NCBI RefSeq assembly: GCF_036588685.1 | Contig: NC_086378.1 | Coordinates: forward strand, 81,175,127-81,239,126 | Direction: 5' to 3' | From: Mytilus trossulus | Lineage: Eukaryota; Mollusca; Bivalvia; Mytilida; Mytilidae | DNA length: 64,000 nt | Shown here: piece after piece, positions 9,913-21,294 of the stretch | Layout: each line of letters starts with the position of its first letter | How positions within the stretch are numbered: position 1 is the stretch's first letter | Translations under genes and position numbers: made by a program | Notes under the pieces: model-generated | The model's database searches: none | What the model saw: the letters and a program-made list of their open reading frames with translations, nothing else | Told to the model about the DNA's origin: nothing

Positions 9913-10278
9913 AAATGCACGATTTTGTACACCATTTTTTACCCTTGACCGTTATTATCAATGTTGTTATCAATACAATTATTTAATTATTTTGAAATTC
10001 GCCGTACAGTCAACAACAACTGTTTTGGTTTATATTCTTTGGACCGAAATCAAATAATTGGTCAGATTGGCGTCGGAGGGCAACCGACCTCGAAATTGTC
10101 TGATACCAAGTGCATCTTTCAAGGAACAAGAACTTACATAAGCTGCCAATTTTCAATTAAGGCTAAGTGAATTACTTGTAGATCTTTTTTAACTTTACAC
10201 TTTTGGTTATCTTTTTTTCCTTACCCAACATAAGTTCTGCATAAAAGGCAAACAATGGGTGCAATGTCTTGCAAAAGC

Positions 10279-10324
10279 AGTTACTGCTCGAAGGGGTTAA
10301 TTGGCGATTCGTCGAGCAGTAACT
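10279..10324. repeat. Perfect 13-bp inverted repeat
   Basis: AGTTACTGCTCGA at 10279-10291 is exactly complementary to TCGAGCAGTAACT at 10312-10324, with a 20-base spacer. It could form a hairpin or mark a small fold-back remnant. No adjacent gene explains it. Confidence 0.7.
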
Positions 10325-10667
10325 CCAAATGTGTTGACTAATTCTTTTATTTTAAAAATTAAGCATGAGAAAAATCTATAACTTTTGATCATTGGTATTC
10401 GGCTGGACAATTTTTCACCTTCTTTTTTCTAGTTAACAAAAAAATACAGAAGAGGGTAAAATGCGTCTTTCATGGGCAAAAACTCCTATGATGAGTCAAC
10501 TAACAATTTTAGACGTGTACATTTTGTAATCTTGGTCTTTGTTGTCATATATAGTTTCTTTCTAAGAACCTTGAATTTGTAAAATGGTAAAACAAGGATA
10601 AAAAAAAAAACGGTGTTAATAAGACGGACAATAACAACTTAAAGGAGTCTTCAGAATCGGACAGGTT

Positions 10668-11603
10668 TTGGTCTTTACGGACAGAAGGCTGATCTTGACG
10701 TTCTGGAAGTGTCTGTCAACGGGTCATGCAATAGGTTTGACTACATGTAATAGTGTATCTCTTATTGATTATTTATTACTGTCATCCAGTGTATTTCCAT
10801 TGATAAAAGAATTCAATGTTCTCGAATTCAACCCACTTTTTTCTGACGTTCATTGTGGTCTTTGTTTTTGTTTTCATGCTTCAGTGAACATTTTTACTAC
10901 ACATTCCGATGATAATTGTAGTAGTCAGCGTGGTCATGCACGATGGGTCCCAGACAAGGAAAACCGGTTTATTGAGACTGAGACACTCGTTGGTGACGTT
11001 ACTAAATTTGACGAGATATCACTGCTTTTGTCGGAGGACAGTAGTACTGATCCAAAAGAACGAATCAACACCGCCGTTGATAAAATATGTGATCTTTTTA
11101 AAAGCACCGCTAATCGTGTATTTAAACCAAAGGGAAGATTCTATCCACCTGGTACTTCTAACCAACTGTGGTTTAATAAACAATGCAGAGATAAGAGAAA
11201 GGGTTTCCATAAAGCGAAAAACCGTTACAGTTTAAATAAGAATAAAGAGAACCGAGATGAGATGAAAAAGTCCGGGAAAGTTTATAGAACCGAAATGAAT
11301 AAAAGTTTTGAGAGTTTTCAACATGCACTAGAATCTGACATGCGCAAACTTTCGAAAAAAGATTCTGGTAAATTTTGGAAAATCTTGAAAAGATTTGATA
11401 GAGGGGGGTCTGATAAAGATATCAAAATTACTATTGATCAATTATATGAGTATTTTAAGTCATTAAATAAGAGCGATGTTCCAGATGATGATATTGATTT
11501 TGAGGATTTAGCTAAAAGTATAAAAGATCAGGGTTTTATTGAAATTATAGATCAGGAAATCACACAGGACGAAATACTGTCAGCTGTTAAAAAAGTTATG
11601 TAA
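10668..11603 (+). pseudogene. LINE ORF2 N-terminal part: endonuclease tail and linker
   Basis: The frame opens without an ATG. Residues about 30-70 match the end of an AP endonuclease domain (SLIDYLLLSSSVFPLIKEF, then FSDVHCG with the catalytic-type SD-H). A Lys-rich linker follows. The frame ends in ...SAVKKVM, where similarity continues in the next frame after a short A run (AAAAAAG). Together with the following frame it once formed one polyprotein. Confidence 0.8.
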
Positions 11604-13509
11604 TGGGAAAGCCCCAGGGGAAGATGAGATTGTCAACGAATTTATAAAAAGCACGGTGAATCAATTTTTGCCTATTTACACTAAGTTATTTAATTTAGTG
11701 TTTGATTCTGGAATCGTTCCAAATTCATGGCTTATTGGTATCATTAAGCCGTTATTTAAAAATAAGGGGGATCCAAACAATTTGGATAATTACAGAGCTA
11801 TTTGTCTTACATCGAATTTAGGAAAAGTGTTCACCTCTATACTTAATTCAAAACTTAATGCTCTGTCAGACGAGATCGGGATTATAACTGATGCCCAGGG
11901 TGGTTTTCGTAAGGGATATTCTGTCCAAGATAGTATGTTTATCATGCATGCTTTAATTTCATTATATTTGAGTTCGGGAAAGAAATTATTTTGCGCTTTT
12001 GTAGATTTTAGAAAAGCGTTTGACACAGTGTGGAGGGTGGGACTATGGCAAAAACTATTAAAATATAATATTGGTGGGAAAATGTTTAAAGTTATATTGA
12101 GCATGTATACAGATATTAAGTCTTGTGTTAAAAATGGAGAACTGAAAACAGATTTTTTCCCGTGTGAGGTAGGTGTAAGACAGGGAGAAAAAATGTCACC
12201 TATTCTCTTTGCCTTATACCTTAATGACTTGGAGGAATATCTGGATGAAAACTCTGTGGATGGTCTAAAATGTATTAATGGAAAATTTACAGAGAATCTT
12301 GATTTGTATATCAAGTTATTTATTCTTCTGTACGCCGATGACACAATCATTTTTGCGGAGTCGGCAGAAGGGTTACAAAAGGCTCTGGATGTTTTTGAGC
12401 AATATTGTTTTGAGTGGAAACTCACTGTTAATGTTACAAAAACATTAATTGTAATTTTTTCAAAGAGAAAGTATAATAAGAATGTTACTTTTAAACTATG
12501 TAATGAAATTATTGAAATTAAAGATTCATATGTTTATCTTGGTCTGCTGTTTAATTACAACGGAAATTTCTTTCAAGCTCGTAAAAAATTGGTAGACCAA
12601 GCTCAAAAAGCACTTTATACTCTTTACAAGAAGATACAAAATATCTCACTTCCGATTGATCTACAGCTAAAATTATTTGATGCTTTGGTGGTTCCTATTT
12701 TGACCTATTCCTCGGAAATATGGGGGTTTGAAAATAAAAATAATACTGAAAAGTTACATCTACAGTTTTGTAAGCGCACTTTGGGTGTGCGATCATCTAC
12801 GCCAAATTTTATGGTATATGGGGAACTTGGAAGATTTCCGCTTGAACTGCAGATCAAGTTAAAAATGGTATGTTTTTGGCACAAGCTAGCAACAAATGAT
12901 AAAAAACTATCGGGTAAACTTTATAAGTTACTTTGGTACATGCATGAGCATGAAGGTTGTAATTTTAAGTGGTTTAACTATGTAAAATCTGTGTTTAATG
13001 ATTGTGGCTTTTGTGAACTATATAATTTTCCGGAGCAAGTTGATTATAATTATATTAAAATTAATGTAAGGCAGCGTCTCCAGGACCAGTTTATTCAAAA
13101 ATGGTTCTCAGATATAAACAATTCATCAAGGGGGGAATTTTATCTACACTTTAAAGAAGAGTTTTGCTTGGAACCATATCAGTTAAAATTAAGGCGGGGT
13201 CATAGGGTAAACAAATGTAAATTAAGGGTATGTAATACAAAGTTTCCCATCGAAACAGGAAGATGGAGAAATGTACCACGAAATGAGAGGATTTGTCCAC
13301 TTTGTAAAGCTGGTCTTGGAGATGTATACCACTATATATGTAAATGTACCAACTATGAAGTTAAGGATTTAAGGGGGAAGTTCATACCTCCATATTATTT
13401 AAAATATCCAAATGAAAAAAAAGTACTTGGCATGCTTAAATATAGTAATAGTAATGTGCTGTCTAAGCTGTCAATTTTTATTCAAAAGGTAGAAAAGATG
13501 CTTGTCTAA
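11604..13509 (+). pseudogene. LINE ORF2 C-terminal part: reverse transcriptase and zinc finger
   Basis: The first Met is at 11656 but similarity begins earlier, at NGKAPGEDEI right after the frameshift. RT motifs are FVDFRKAFDTVW (first catalytic Asp), GVRQGEKMSPILFALYLNDL, and LLYADDTIIFAES (YADD box). The C-terminal CPLCKAGLGDVYHYICKC is a Cys/His cluster typical of some LINE ORF2 ends. RT residues look intact; the copy is dead because of the 5' truncation and the frameshift. Confidence 0.85.
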
Positions 13510-13626
13510 TTCAAAACTGTAATAAACACAAACTTATTTTTGAAGATGTATAATTTAAAAATGTATTATGTTTGTATGATGAACTATGTTGTAATTAATA
13601 TTGTGTATATAAATATGCTCCTGTTA

Positions 13627-13660
13627 CGCAGTCTTCTGCGGCTGAGTTTTCTCTAATAAA
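13627..13660 (+). terminator. LINE 3' end: small hairpin and AATAAA
   Basis: CGCAG-TCTT-CTGCG (13627-13640) forms a 5-bp hairpin, followed by AATAAA at 13655-13660 and a CTATCAA-type tail. LINE 3' ends often have such a structure for recognition by their RT. Confidence 0.5.
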
Positions 13661-13812
13661 CTATCAAACTATCAATCTATCTATGTTCATGTATAACGGT
13701 GTTCAAAATAAGATACTACACTTGCAGCAATGACAGGCGGGGGCGAAACAATCTGCCATATTGAGAAACAAGAAGGTGTCCATAAAACACGGATGCCCCA
13801 CTCGCACTATAG

Positions 13813-14140
13813 TTTTCCATGTTCAGTGGACCGTGAAATTGGGGTCAAAACTTTATTTTGGAACAAAATTAGAAAGATCATAACATAGGGAACATGTGTA
13901 CTAAGTTTCATATTGACGCGACTTCAACTTTATCAAAAACTACCTTGACCAAAAACTTTAATCTGACCACCACACTATCATTTTCTATTTAGTGGACCGT
14001 GAAATTGGAATCAAAACTTTAATTTGGCATTAATATTGTAAAGATCATATCATAGGGAACATGTTTACTAAGTTTCAAGTTGATTGGACTTCGACTCCAT
14101 CAAAAACTACCTTGACCAAAAAACTTTAACCTGAAGCGGG
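13813..14140 (+). repeat. Two tandem modules of about 165 bp
   Basis: AGTGGACCGTGAAATTGG, CATAGGGAACATGT, ACTAAGTTTCA and AAAAACTACCTTGACCAAAA occur in the same order twice, from about 13813 and about 13979. This is a diverged direct repeat within an interspersed repeat; a CGACGAAGACGACAGACG stretch follows near 14280. Confidence 0.75.
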
Positions 14141-14734
14141 ACGAACGGACCAGACAACATAATGACCCGCTTCTATCGTAGGTGGAGCATAAAAAACTCA
14201 ATGACCTCAGGATGATTTTGGATAAATTCGGTTCAATTTGGCCTTGTAGAACTCAATTGGGTTTTATAAAATTTAACCGTGACGACGAAGACGACAGACG
14301 CTAAGCAGTGTAATAAGAAAAAATCACACTCGTCCTTTGGGTCAGTGAGCGAGTAAGAGAGTTAAAAACAACCTTCTTACCTAAACTTTCACATTATTTT
14401 CTTTACGGTCATAAAACAGTAATATTTGGATCCAATGCTTGTAGTTTTTCATGACACGTCCAAGCAATAAGGAACATATTAGGTTGTTACCAAGGAAGAA
14501 TCCGGCTCATGCATGGTTCTATTTAAAAAAAGCACGACGTCAAAATCAATAAGAATTTTGACATGTGAAAAGGTTGACTGATCATCTATATTTAATGTTG
14601 ATTTCAATGAAAAGAATCAATATTACATAATTTTGTATCTGTATGTTTTAAAGCATAAAAATACAATACGGTTAAATAAAATCTAATATAGAAATTGAAT
14701 CCAAATGTAGATGTTTTTCTTGTTCAGGGACAGG

Positions 14735-14900
14735 GAAATCGAAAATCGAAATAGAAAAACGAAAACTCCTTTTGATTTTCATTTTGGTTTTGGAAAAAAC
14801 GAAAACTCCTTTCGATATTGGTTTTGGTTTTTGAGAAATAAAAAAAAACAAAGACGAGAACAGTTTTCTTTTTCATTTTGGTTTTTGAGAAATCATTTGA
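14735..14900. repeat. Degenerate low-complexity tandem repeat
   Basis: Variants of CGAAAACTCCTTT and TTTTGGTTTT(T)GAGAAA recur about three times. The open frame across it encodes only Phe/Lys/Arg-rich repetition and is not a gene. Confidence 0.6.
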
Positions 14901-15162
14901 TTATTGGATTGCGAAAGACATTATTAGAGGACGACCATTTTATGCAGTTTTTTTTCTTTTCTTGCAAATTTGTGTGTGGTGCATATTAATCATGTTTAGC
15001 AAACAGGTTTATTTTTCATCTACCAGTCAAGAATAACCACCCCATCCCCGAAAATCAAATGGTAATCCCCTTCTAAACACGACCGTCCGATATACCAATC
15101 AGTTCATTTGCGATTTTGAATTTTTCAGATAAGTAAAAACTAAAATATCAAGATCTCAATCA

Positions 15163-15235
15163 CGGCCAAACGAATGGGTAACAACTGTCATATTTCTGAC
15201 TATGTACAGTCATTTTCTTATGTAGAAAACGGGGG
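15163..15235 (+). repeat. Fragment of the fold-back repeat family
   Basis: AACGAATGGGTAACAACTGTC, then GTACAGTCATTTTCTTATGTAG, matches in diverged form the segment at 49305-49400 and the inner part of the family at 51.9 kb (CTGACTTGGTACAG). Confidence 0.5.
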
Positions 15236-15711
15236 AAAAAAGGACCCAAAAAAATCAAGGGGTAGAAGATATACTTAAAGCTACATTTGATTATTTGTAT
15301 GTACAAAAAAGTGGTCAAGGAAGTCAATACATAGTAGAGATAGTAAACAGAGCAGACAAGAAACTGAGATGTGGTAAACAAAAATGGATAACTTTTATAA
15401 CGGATTATCAGACGGATTATCTCTTCTATCCACTGCACCACAAACGCAAGTGGATAGTGGAAGCTTGCTTTAGCCAGAATCGGAAGGATAATTTGACTGT
15501 CTGTGGATCTCAATGGTAAGCTCGTCATTGAAAAAGAAAGTATATTCATTAAAACTTCCGCGTAGTATTTACGTGATTCAATCGACCACCACATTTGTCA
15601 TGTTTGTATTACACACAAGTCATGTTATGTATGGGATATTTCGTCTTTATTGACACTGATCATATTGCATTTTATTAAATAAATAATTTTAAAAACCCCT
15701 TACATAAAGAA
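15236..15711. other. Intergenic, nothing recognised
   Basis: A 74-codon plus-strand frame (15295-15519) and a 144-codon minus frame overlap here. Neither resembles a known family or shows splice context, so no gene is called. Confidence 0.4.
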
Positions 15712-16993
15712 CTAGAGGCTCTCAAGAGCCTGTCTCGCTCACCTGTTAATGTGTTCACTGATGTCGGCCATCTTCGTTGGTAGACGGGTTATTAGACACT
15801 TTTTTTTTAAATAGATACCCTAGTATTATGATTGTGGCCAAGTTTGGTTAAATTTGGACAAGTAGTTTTAGAAAAGATTTTTATACAAGTTACAAAAATG
15901 ACGAAAAGTTGTTCAATATAGACTATAAAGGACAATAACTCCTTAAGGGGTCCTCTTACAATTATGATCATACTGAATTATTTGTAGATCCTACTTTGCT
16001 GAACATTATTGCTGTTTACAGTTTATCTCTTACTATAATAGTATTCAAGATAATAACCAAAAACATCAAAATTTCCTTAAAATCACCAGTTTTAGGGCAG
16101 CAACCCAACAACAGGTTGTCCGATTCAACTGAAAATTTGTGAGGGAATATATCTTATTCTGATGGACATTTCAATCATGAAAGATTTTCCCTAAATGTCT
16201 TAGTTTCAAAGATATAAAGCAAAAAATGCATTCTACCACTATGTTCTAATTTTAGCCATGTAGACCATTTTGTTTGGTAGGCTGGGTCATCGGACACATT
16301 TTTTAAACTGTAAACCACAATGATAATTGTGGCCAAGTTTGGTTAAATTTGGCAAAGTAGTTTTAGAGAAGAAGATTTTTAGAAAAGTTACAAAAAATGA
16401 TGAAAAGTTGTTAAACATTGACTATAAAGGGCAATAACTCCTTAAGGGGTCGACTGACAATTTTGGTCATGTTGCCTTATTTGTAGGTCTTACTTTTCTG
16501 AACATTATTGCTGTTTACAGTTTATCTCTATCTATAATATTAGTATTCAAGATAATAACCAAAAACTGCAAAATTTTCTTAAAATAACCATTTCAGGGGC
16601 AGCAACCCAACAACAAGTTGTCTGATTCGTTTAAAAATTTCAGGGCAGATAGATCTTGACCTGATCAACAATTTTACCCCATGTCAGATTTGCTCTAAAT
16701 GCTTTGGTTTTTGAGTTCTGAGCCAAAAACTGCATTTTACCCCTATGTTCGATTTTTAGCCATGGCGGCCATCTTAGTTGGTTTGACGGGTCACGCCACA
16801 CATTTTTAAAACTAGATACCCCAAGGATGATTGTGGCCAAGTTTGGTAGAATTTGGTCCAGTAGTTTCAGAGGAGAAGATTTTTGTAAAAGTTTACGGAC
16901 GACGGACGACGGACGCAGGACGACGGATTCAGGACGACGGACGCCAAGTGATGAGAAAGCTCACTTGACCTTTCAGGTCAGGTGAGTTAAAAA
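15712..16993 (+). repeat. Modular interspersed repeat, copy 1 (about 1.28 kb)
   Basis: Starts with a hairpin (AGGCTCTCAAGAGCCT) and CTCGCTCACC, and ends with (GGACGACGGACG)n, CCAAGTGATGAGAAAGCTCA and a terminal CAGGTGAGTTAAAAAGG. Inside, modules of about 500 bp recur. Landmarks are GCGGCCATCTT at about 15762, 16255 and 16758, GATTGTGGCCAAGTTTGGT, GGGCAATAACTCCTTAAGG, and CAGCAACCCAACAACA. The same order occurs in copy 2 at 30441-32094. The two ends share complementary GCTCACCT/AGGTGAG. No coding frame is present. The transposon class is not assigned. Confidence 0.85.
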
Positions 16994-19635
16994 GGAAAAG
17001 CCAGAGACCTCTTAATATTTTTGCATATAAAGAAAAAGTCAAATTTTAGTATCGTGCATGATTTGCAGTTCTTCGATGCTTGCAGCAAGGTACATTTATA
17101 CTCATGTGCGTGTTTTCCTGTACTGGCCAGGAAAGACTGTACGTGTAGATTATTTTGAAAATCAACCTTACCTTTCCTGTTACATTCCATTCAAAACGTC
17201 TTCATTGATGATATGTGAATAAAACACAGTTGGCAATTTTTTATATGATTCAGAAGCGTACAGATTGTAAATTACAGTTGTTAATTATATGATAAACTTA
17301 CCTATTATAAATTTAGATAGTTACATGTATTTATCTTAATGCGTAGATGCAATCATTTCCTTGACATACATATTATACAATAAAACTTCGATGCACTTTT
17401 TAATATCGCATGATTATCTCCTTTGAATCTCTTACAATATGTGTACATAAACTGATTTCCAGAAAATTGTAAAAAGTAATTTCCAGAAAATGCAAGTCAA
17501 TGTCTCGCGGTTATCTCCCCTTCAGCTGAATATCAAACCGAAAGGGGAAATGAGTGACTCGGGGAGTGATTAGACTTTTGATCACTTTTTTTTGGTGTAT
17601 ACGCACTTTTAATATGTAAATGATTAGTGAACAACTATTTAACTTTAAAAAAAAGAGAGATATGTTCTAATACCCCAAATTGAATGGGGGAGGGAAATCT
17701 GAATCCAATTTCCCAAATACCTTATAGTGTTAAATGTTGAAAACAAATAATTTGATTGATAGCATTGCAAGACTAAAAATATAAGTTTGAGGCATTTTTT
17801 TTTCTGACTAAGACAAAAAAAAACTTACCACTCCCTTTTGAATTAAGTTAAGATCAGTTAAATACACCGAGGTAATATATCATTTGGTAGCTGTTTATAG
17901 TATGTCTATTTGTGATTTCCCATTTAATGAGGTTTGAAGTCACTTAATAATGTGCACTGTTTCTATTGTCTTATTATTATGAAGAAAATCTCGAGTTTAT
18001 AATGGGTAACTTTTATTTACTGAAACTTTTATTGACACAATTAAACCAAACTTTGAAATCTAATTAAGATGTCACACAGTGGGTCACAGATTGTATGCGT
18101 GATACCTGTGAAATGTACATGTATGCAATTTGATTTTACTATGAAACTGAAAGTATAAATGGGACCATGATTTTCACAAAACTGCAATACATAATTGTAT
18201 AAAAGTGTCTTACTCTATAATATAAATAGAATAACGTAACATATATACATATATTTTAAAAGTGTAGATTAATCAGTAATAAGATTAACACAATAACACA
18301 AATACAATCATAAATTGCCGATCAAAAGTAATTTTAACAAACTTATATTCAGTATGTTAATATTAAAATGTAAATGAATACTATAACAATGCGATAAAAT
18401 TAAACATGTTAAACGCACTAATAGTAGTCGCTCGACAACACACATTCTATCCAGGTGAGAAATGTGTACAGCTCATTGAATTTGCACATGCATGTTGCTG
18501 CATTGTAAAAACTTCAAAGTTTGGATAAAGTTCAAGATTATTTTATTCATAATACAAAATTGTGGTTGAAGTTTGCAACGTCCATTGGCCAATATTTAAA
18601 AGAATTTACATTTCCTGTATCTTTTTTTTCTCTTATTTTTATTAAACCTATCAGGTTTTAAGTATATGGACCTTGGTGGTTTTGTAAGTTTTCTCTCTTT
18701 CTCGTCGTCGTGTCCCACTCAGTGTTCACCTCTATGATTTGGAAAGTAACATTATCAAAAGACTTTAGTATGTTTCTTTGAGGGAAGATGTCTTGGGCTA
18801 CACCAAGTCGAGTTATAGTCAAACCCCAAAAACAACACCAAAACCAACTACAAAATAAGGTTGATCAGTTTTTGTTGTATTTATACCATGAACGATGGTT
18901 ATATAGCCAAATATTAAAATTGTCCATTGTTTCGCACACGTTTTGAATGCAACAGTTGTTATATGTTAACACAGAAATTAAGTTTCTCGTTTTACAGTTG
19001 AAATTTGTGAATTTTTTTTTAACTTTGTTTTGTAAAGAAGCTAACGAAAGAACTGCTAGTATTGGCAGCATTACAGCATAAGCAATTCCTTCTTCTTCAT
19101 TATTTGTAGCTACCAGGAGGAAGAGTAGGTTGCTTTGTTAAAACAGCTATCATAAATTTGTCTCAGATGCTTTTGTCTTCTAAAGGCCATGAGTGGTGGT
19201 GAGGAAAATACTTTTTTCCATTTTGTTTTCCAAATTGGAGTCATTTTCTATTATTTCTGATTCTTTCAAACAATGGATGAAACAAGTGATCGCTAGCATA
19301 CATCTCATAGATATTAACTAAAAGCTAAAAGATTTTTTTCAGTAATTGCCCTTGTGCAGAGAGATTATTATCCACTCAGGGACATTGAACTCTGCAATTA
19401 CATTGGTAGAACGATATAGTCCATACTGATTAAAAGAAACCAGACAAAATTGCTTATGTTTGGAGGATTTAAAAGTCAACGTCAAATGATTGTTTATGTG
19501 ATTAAAATTAAGAAATTGCTACTTAAATGAGTGAATGAAATGTCTGATTACGGAACTAATTCGATGTAGAAAAAAATATAAGAAAAAGGTGTATGGTTAG
19601 GTTGAATGTCAAAATGTTTTACATGAATATCATCA
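16994..19635. other. Intergenic, nothing recognised
   Basis: About 2.6 kb of AT-rich sequence without a supported gene. Open frames are short and unlike known families. No splice-supported exon was seen. Confidence 0.4.
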
Positions 19636-19760
19636 CAATTTACACAGGCAAAACTTTTCACATGAATTTCACATGAAATTGAGGTGAAATTTTCACGTGA
19701 GATTAACCTCATACGAGTTTATACATAAAACTCGCGTGAAAATTTCGATTTGACTATCAT
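19636..19760. repeat. Imperfect palindromic cluster
   Basis: ATGAATTTCACATGAAATT, GTGAAATTTTCACGTGAG and ACTCGCGTGAAAATTTC are interrelated direct and inverted copies of a TTTCACRYGA-type word, giving a small fold-back structure. Confidence 0.45.
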
Positions 19761-19882
19761 GTTACATCCCATATCCTTTGTTGTAACCAGGATGATCTGA
19801 GCCGGATCACCCCTACCAGATCACCCCAGTTTGAGTTTCTTTGTGTTGCATGCTTTCCTTTGTTCTGTAGCATTTATCGGTT

Positions 19883-20885
19883 TATTCCTTGAATGCCAAC
19901 ATCCTCTGATCTACCGACAATTTACCTGTAAAATTATGTTGGCATTCGAGGAATAGGTGCAAGAAGCTATCACAACAAACGTGGATGCTTTTCAAAACAA
20001 TCCTTCTAATTAAACAAAAAGGTAAATTCCAGGTGATATCCATGTTTGTAAAATTGTTGAAAATTCAGATTTTGCTGTAGCTGCTTTAACCAATATGCTC
20101 TTTTCCAAGTATAAAACTTTGAAATTGTTGTATCACTAAGTCTTTGGACTTTGATGCTTTTTCAATATTTCTATAGGTTTGTGTGACGTAATATTCTCCT
20201 ATTTTAGTTGATGGAATTTCTCGAAACTTTGTATAATTCTCGCAGCATAACAAGAAGAAAATTTTGAAAAATATATTATTTGTTTGCCGACAGAGAACAC
20301 AGAAAACAATACACATAACATTTATATAAGTAAACATATAAGCAGATAAAAAAGCACTATAATTCTTCATATTTGAATATTGTTGAAAATTTTATACAAG
20401 CCATTTTCATTTAACAGTCTATTTCAAGTGAAAAATTTAATTAATTGTTCAAATAAAAAGTTAATATAATTTATATTTACTAATAAAATATTCAATATGA
20501 TATGGATTTAGTTAAATTTCTAATATTTTTTTTTTTAATTGTATTTAACTAGAATATCATTAATATTTTTTTTGAATATATCTTATTCTGAGAAACATTT
20601 TCAATCCCAAAATATATTTTTTTTAATAAAAAGTAATAAAAATATTTTTATTTTCTTTATTTCTTTAGAATTCATGATAATTTTAACCCCAAAATCTGCT
20701 GTACATTCTTATAAAAAACAGATAAAATGTTTTATCAAGTTCTCTAATTAACTTTTACATTTAAATACCAAGAAAATCATTTAAATAATTATAAAAACAC
20801 CTATTGTTCTTATATAAACATCTGAATATTTTTGTAGGCATTCAAGGAATAGGTAACATATAAAACGTTGGCATTCGAGGAAGAC
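19883..20885. repeat. Four copies of GGCATTCRAGGAA motif, inverted and direct, bounding about 1 kb
   Basis: TATTCCTTGAATGCCAAC (about 19884) is followed by TTGGCATTCGAGGAATAGGT (about 19939). On the far side are AGGCATTCAAGGAATAGGTA (about 20837) and GTTGGCATTCGAGGAAGAC (about 20867). The outer copies are in inverted orientation, as in a small fold-back or MITE. The interior is AT-rich and non-coding. Confidence 0.5.
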
Positions 20886-21294
20886 ACCCATTTATCCACT
20901 ATAAAATTTATAATTAATTCTACGGAGAAGATATCTTTTAAAATTTACGTAAAAACAATCAAGTGTATATGCTGGGATTTGAACTCAAGACCTTTAGCAT
21001 ATCAACCCACAACTTCGAGCACAACTATTAAAAGTTATTTTTTTATTTAAAGGAACTTACAGAGATGTACAAATAATGGATCCGATCCATGTCCTGGATG
21101 CAGTCATTTATATTATATACATTTTCAATAATACAATAGGCAATCTATCAATTTGTAATTCGAAACAAATTTATACCAAGTAGTAAATTTAAAAATATGA
21201 AACTAAAAAGTACCCTGTGTCAACAATTTAACAACAATCTTAATCATCACGTCATGTTTCATGACATTCCGGAGCTATATACAATGCGTAAGTA
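20886..21294. other. 3' flank of second ASTE1-like gene
   Basis: No gene seen. No clear AATAAA lies close to the stop codon on the minus strand. Confidence 0.4.

Larger units (their letters stand above)
10610..13683 (+). mobile_element. 5'-truncated LINE (non-LTR retrotransposon)
   Basis: The segment carries the C-terminal end of an AP-type endonuclease, an RT domain and a C-terminal zinc-finger motif, then AATAAA and a (CTATCAA)-like simple tail. The 5' part of the endonuclease is missing, as is usual for LINE copies truncated during target-primed insertion. The 5' limit is approximate. A one-base frameshift at about 11590-11605 splits the frame. Clade is not assigned. Confidence 0.85.

Noticed and set aside
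11590-11605. Programmed frameshift in the LINE ORF2
   Set aside because: It lies inside a coding linker at an A run with no slippery-site-plus-structure pattern; a plain one-base indel in a dead copy is simpler.
14711-14989. 92-codon plus-strand frame
   Set aside because: Phe/Lys/Arg-rich translation of a degenerate tandem repeat.
15160-15594. 144-codon minus-strand frame
   Set aside because: It overlaps a repeat fragment, has no recognisable domain, and an opposing frame is equally long.
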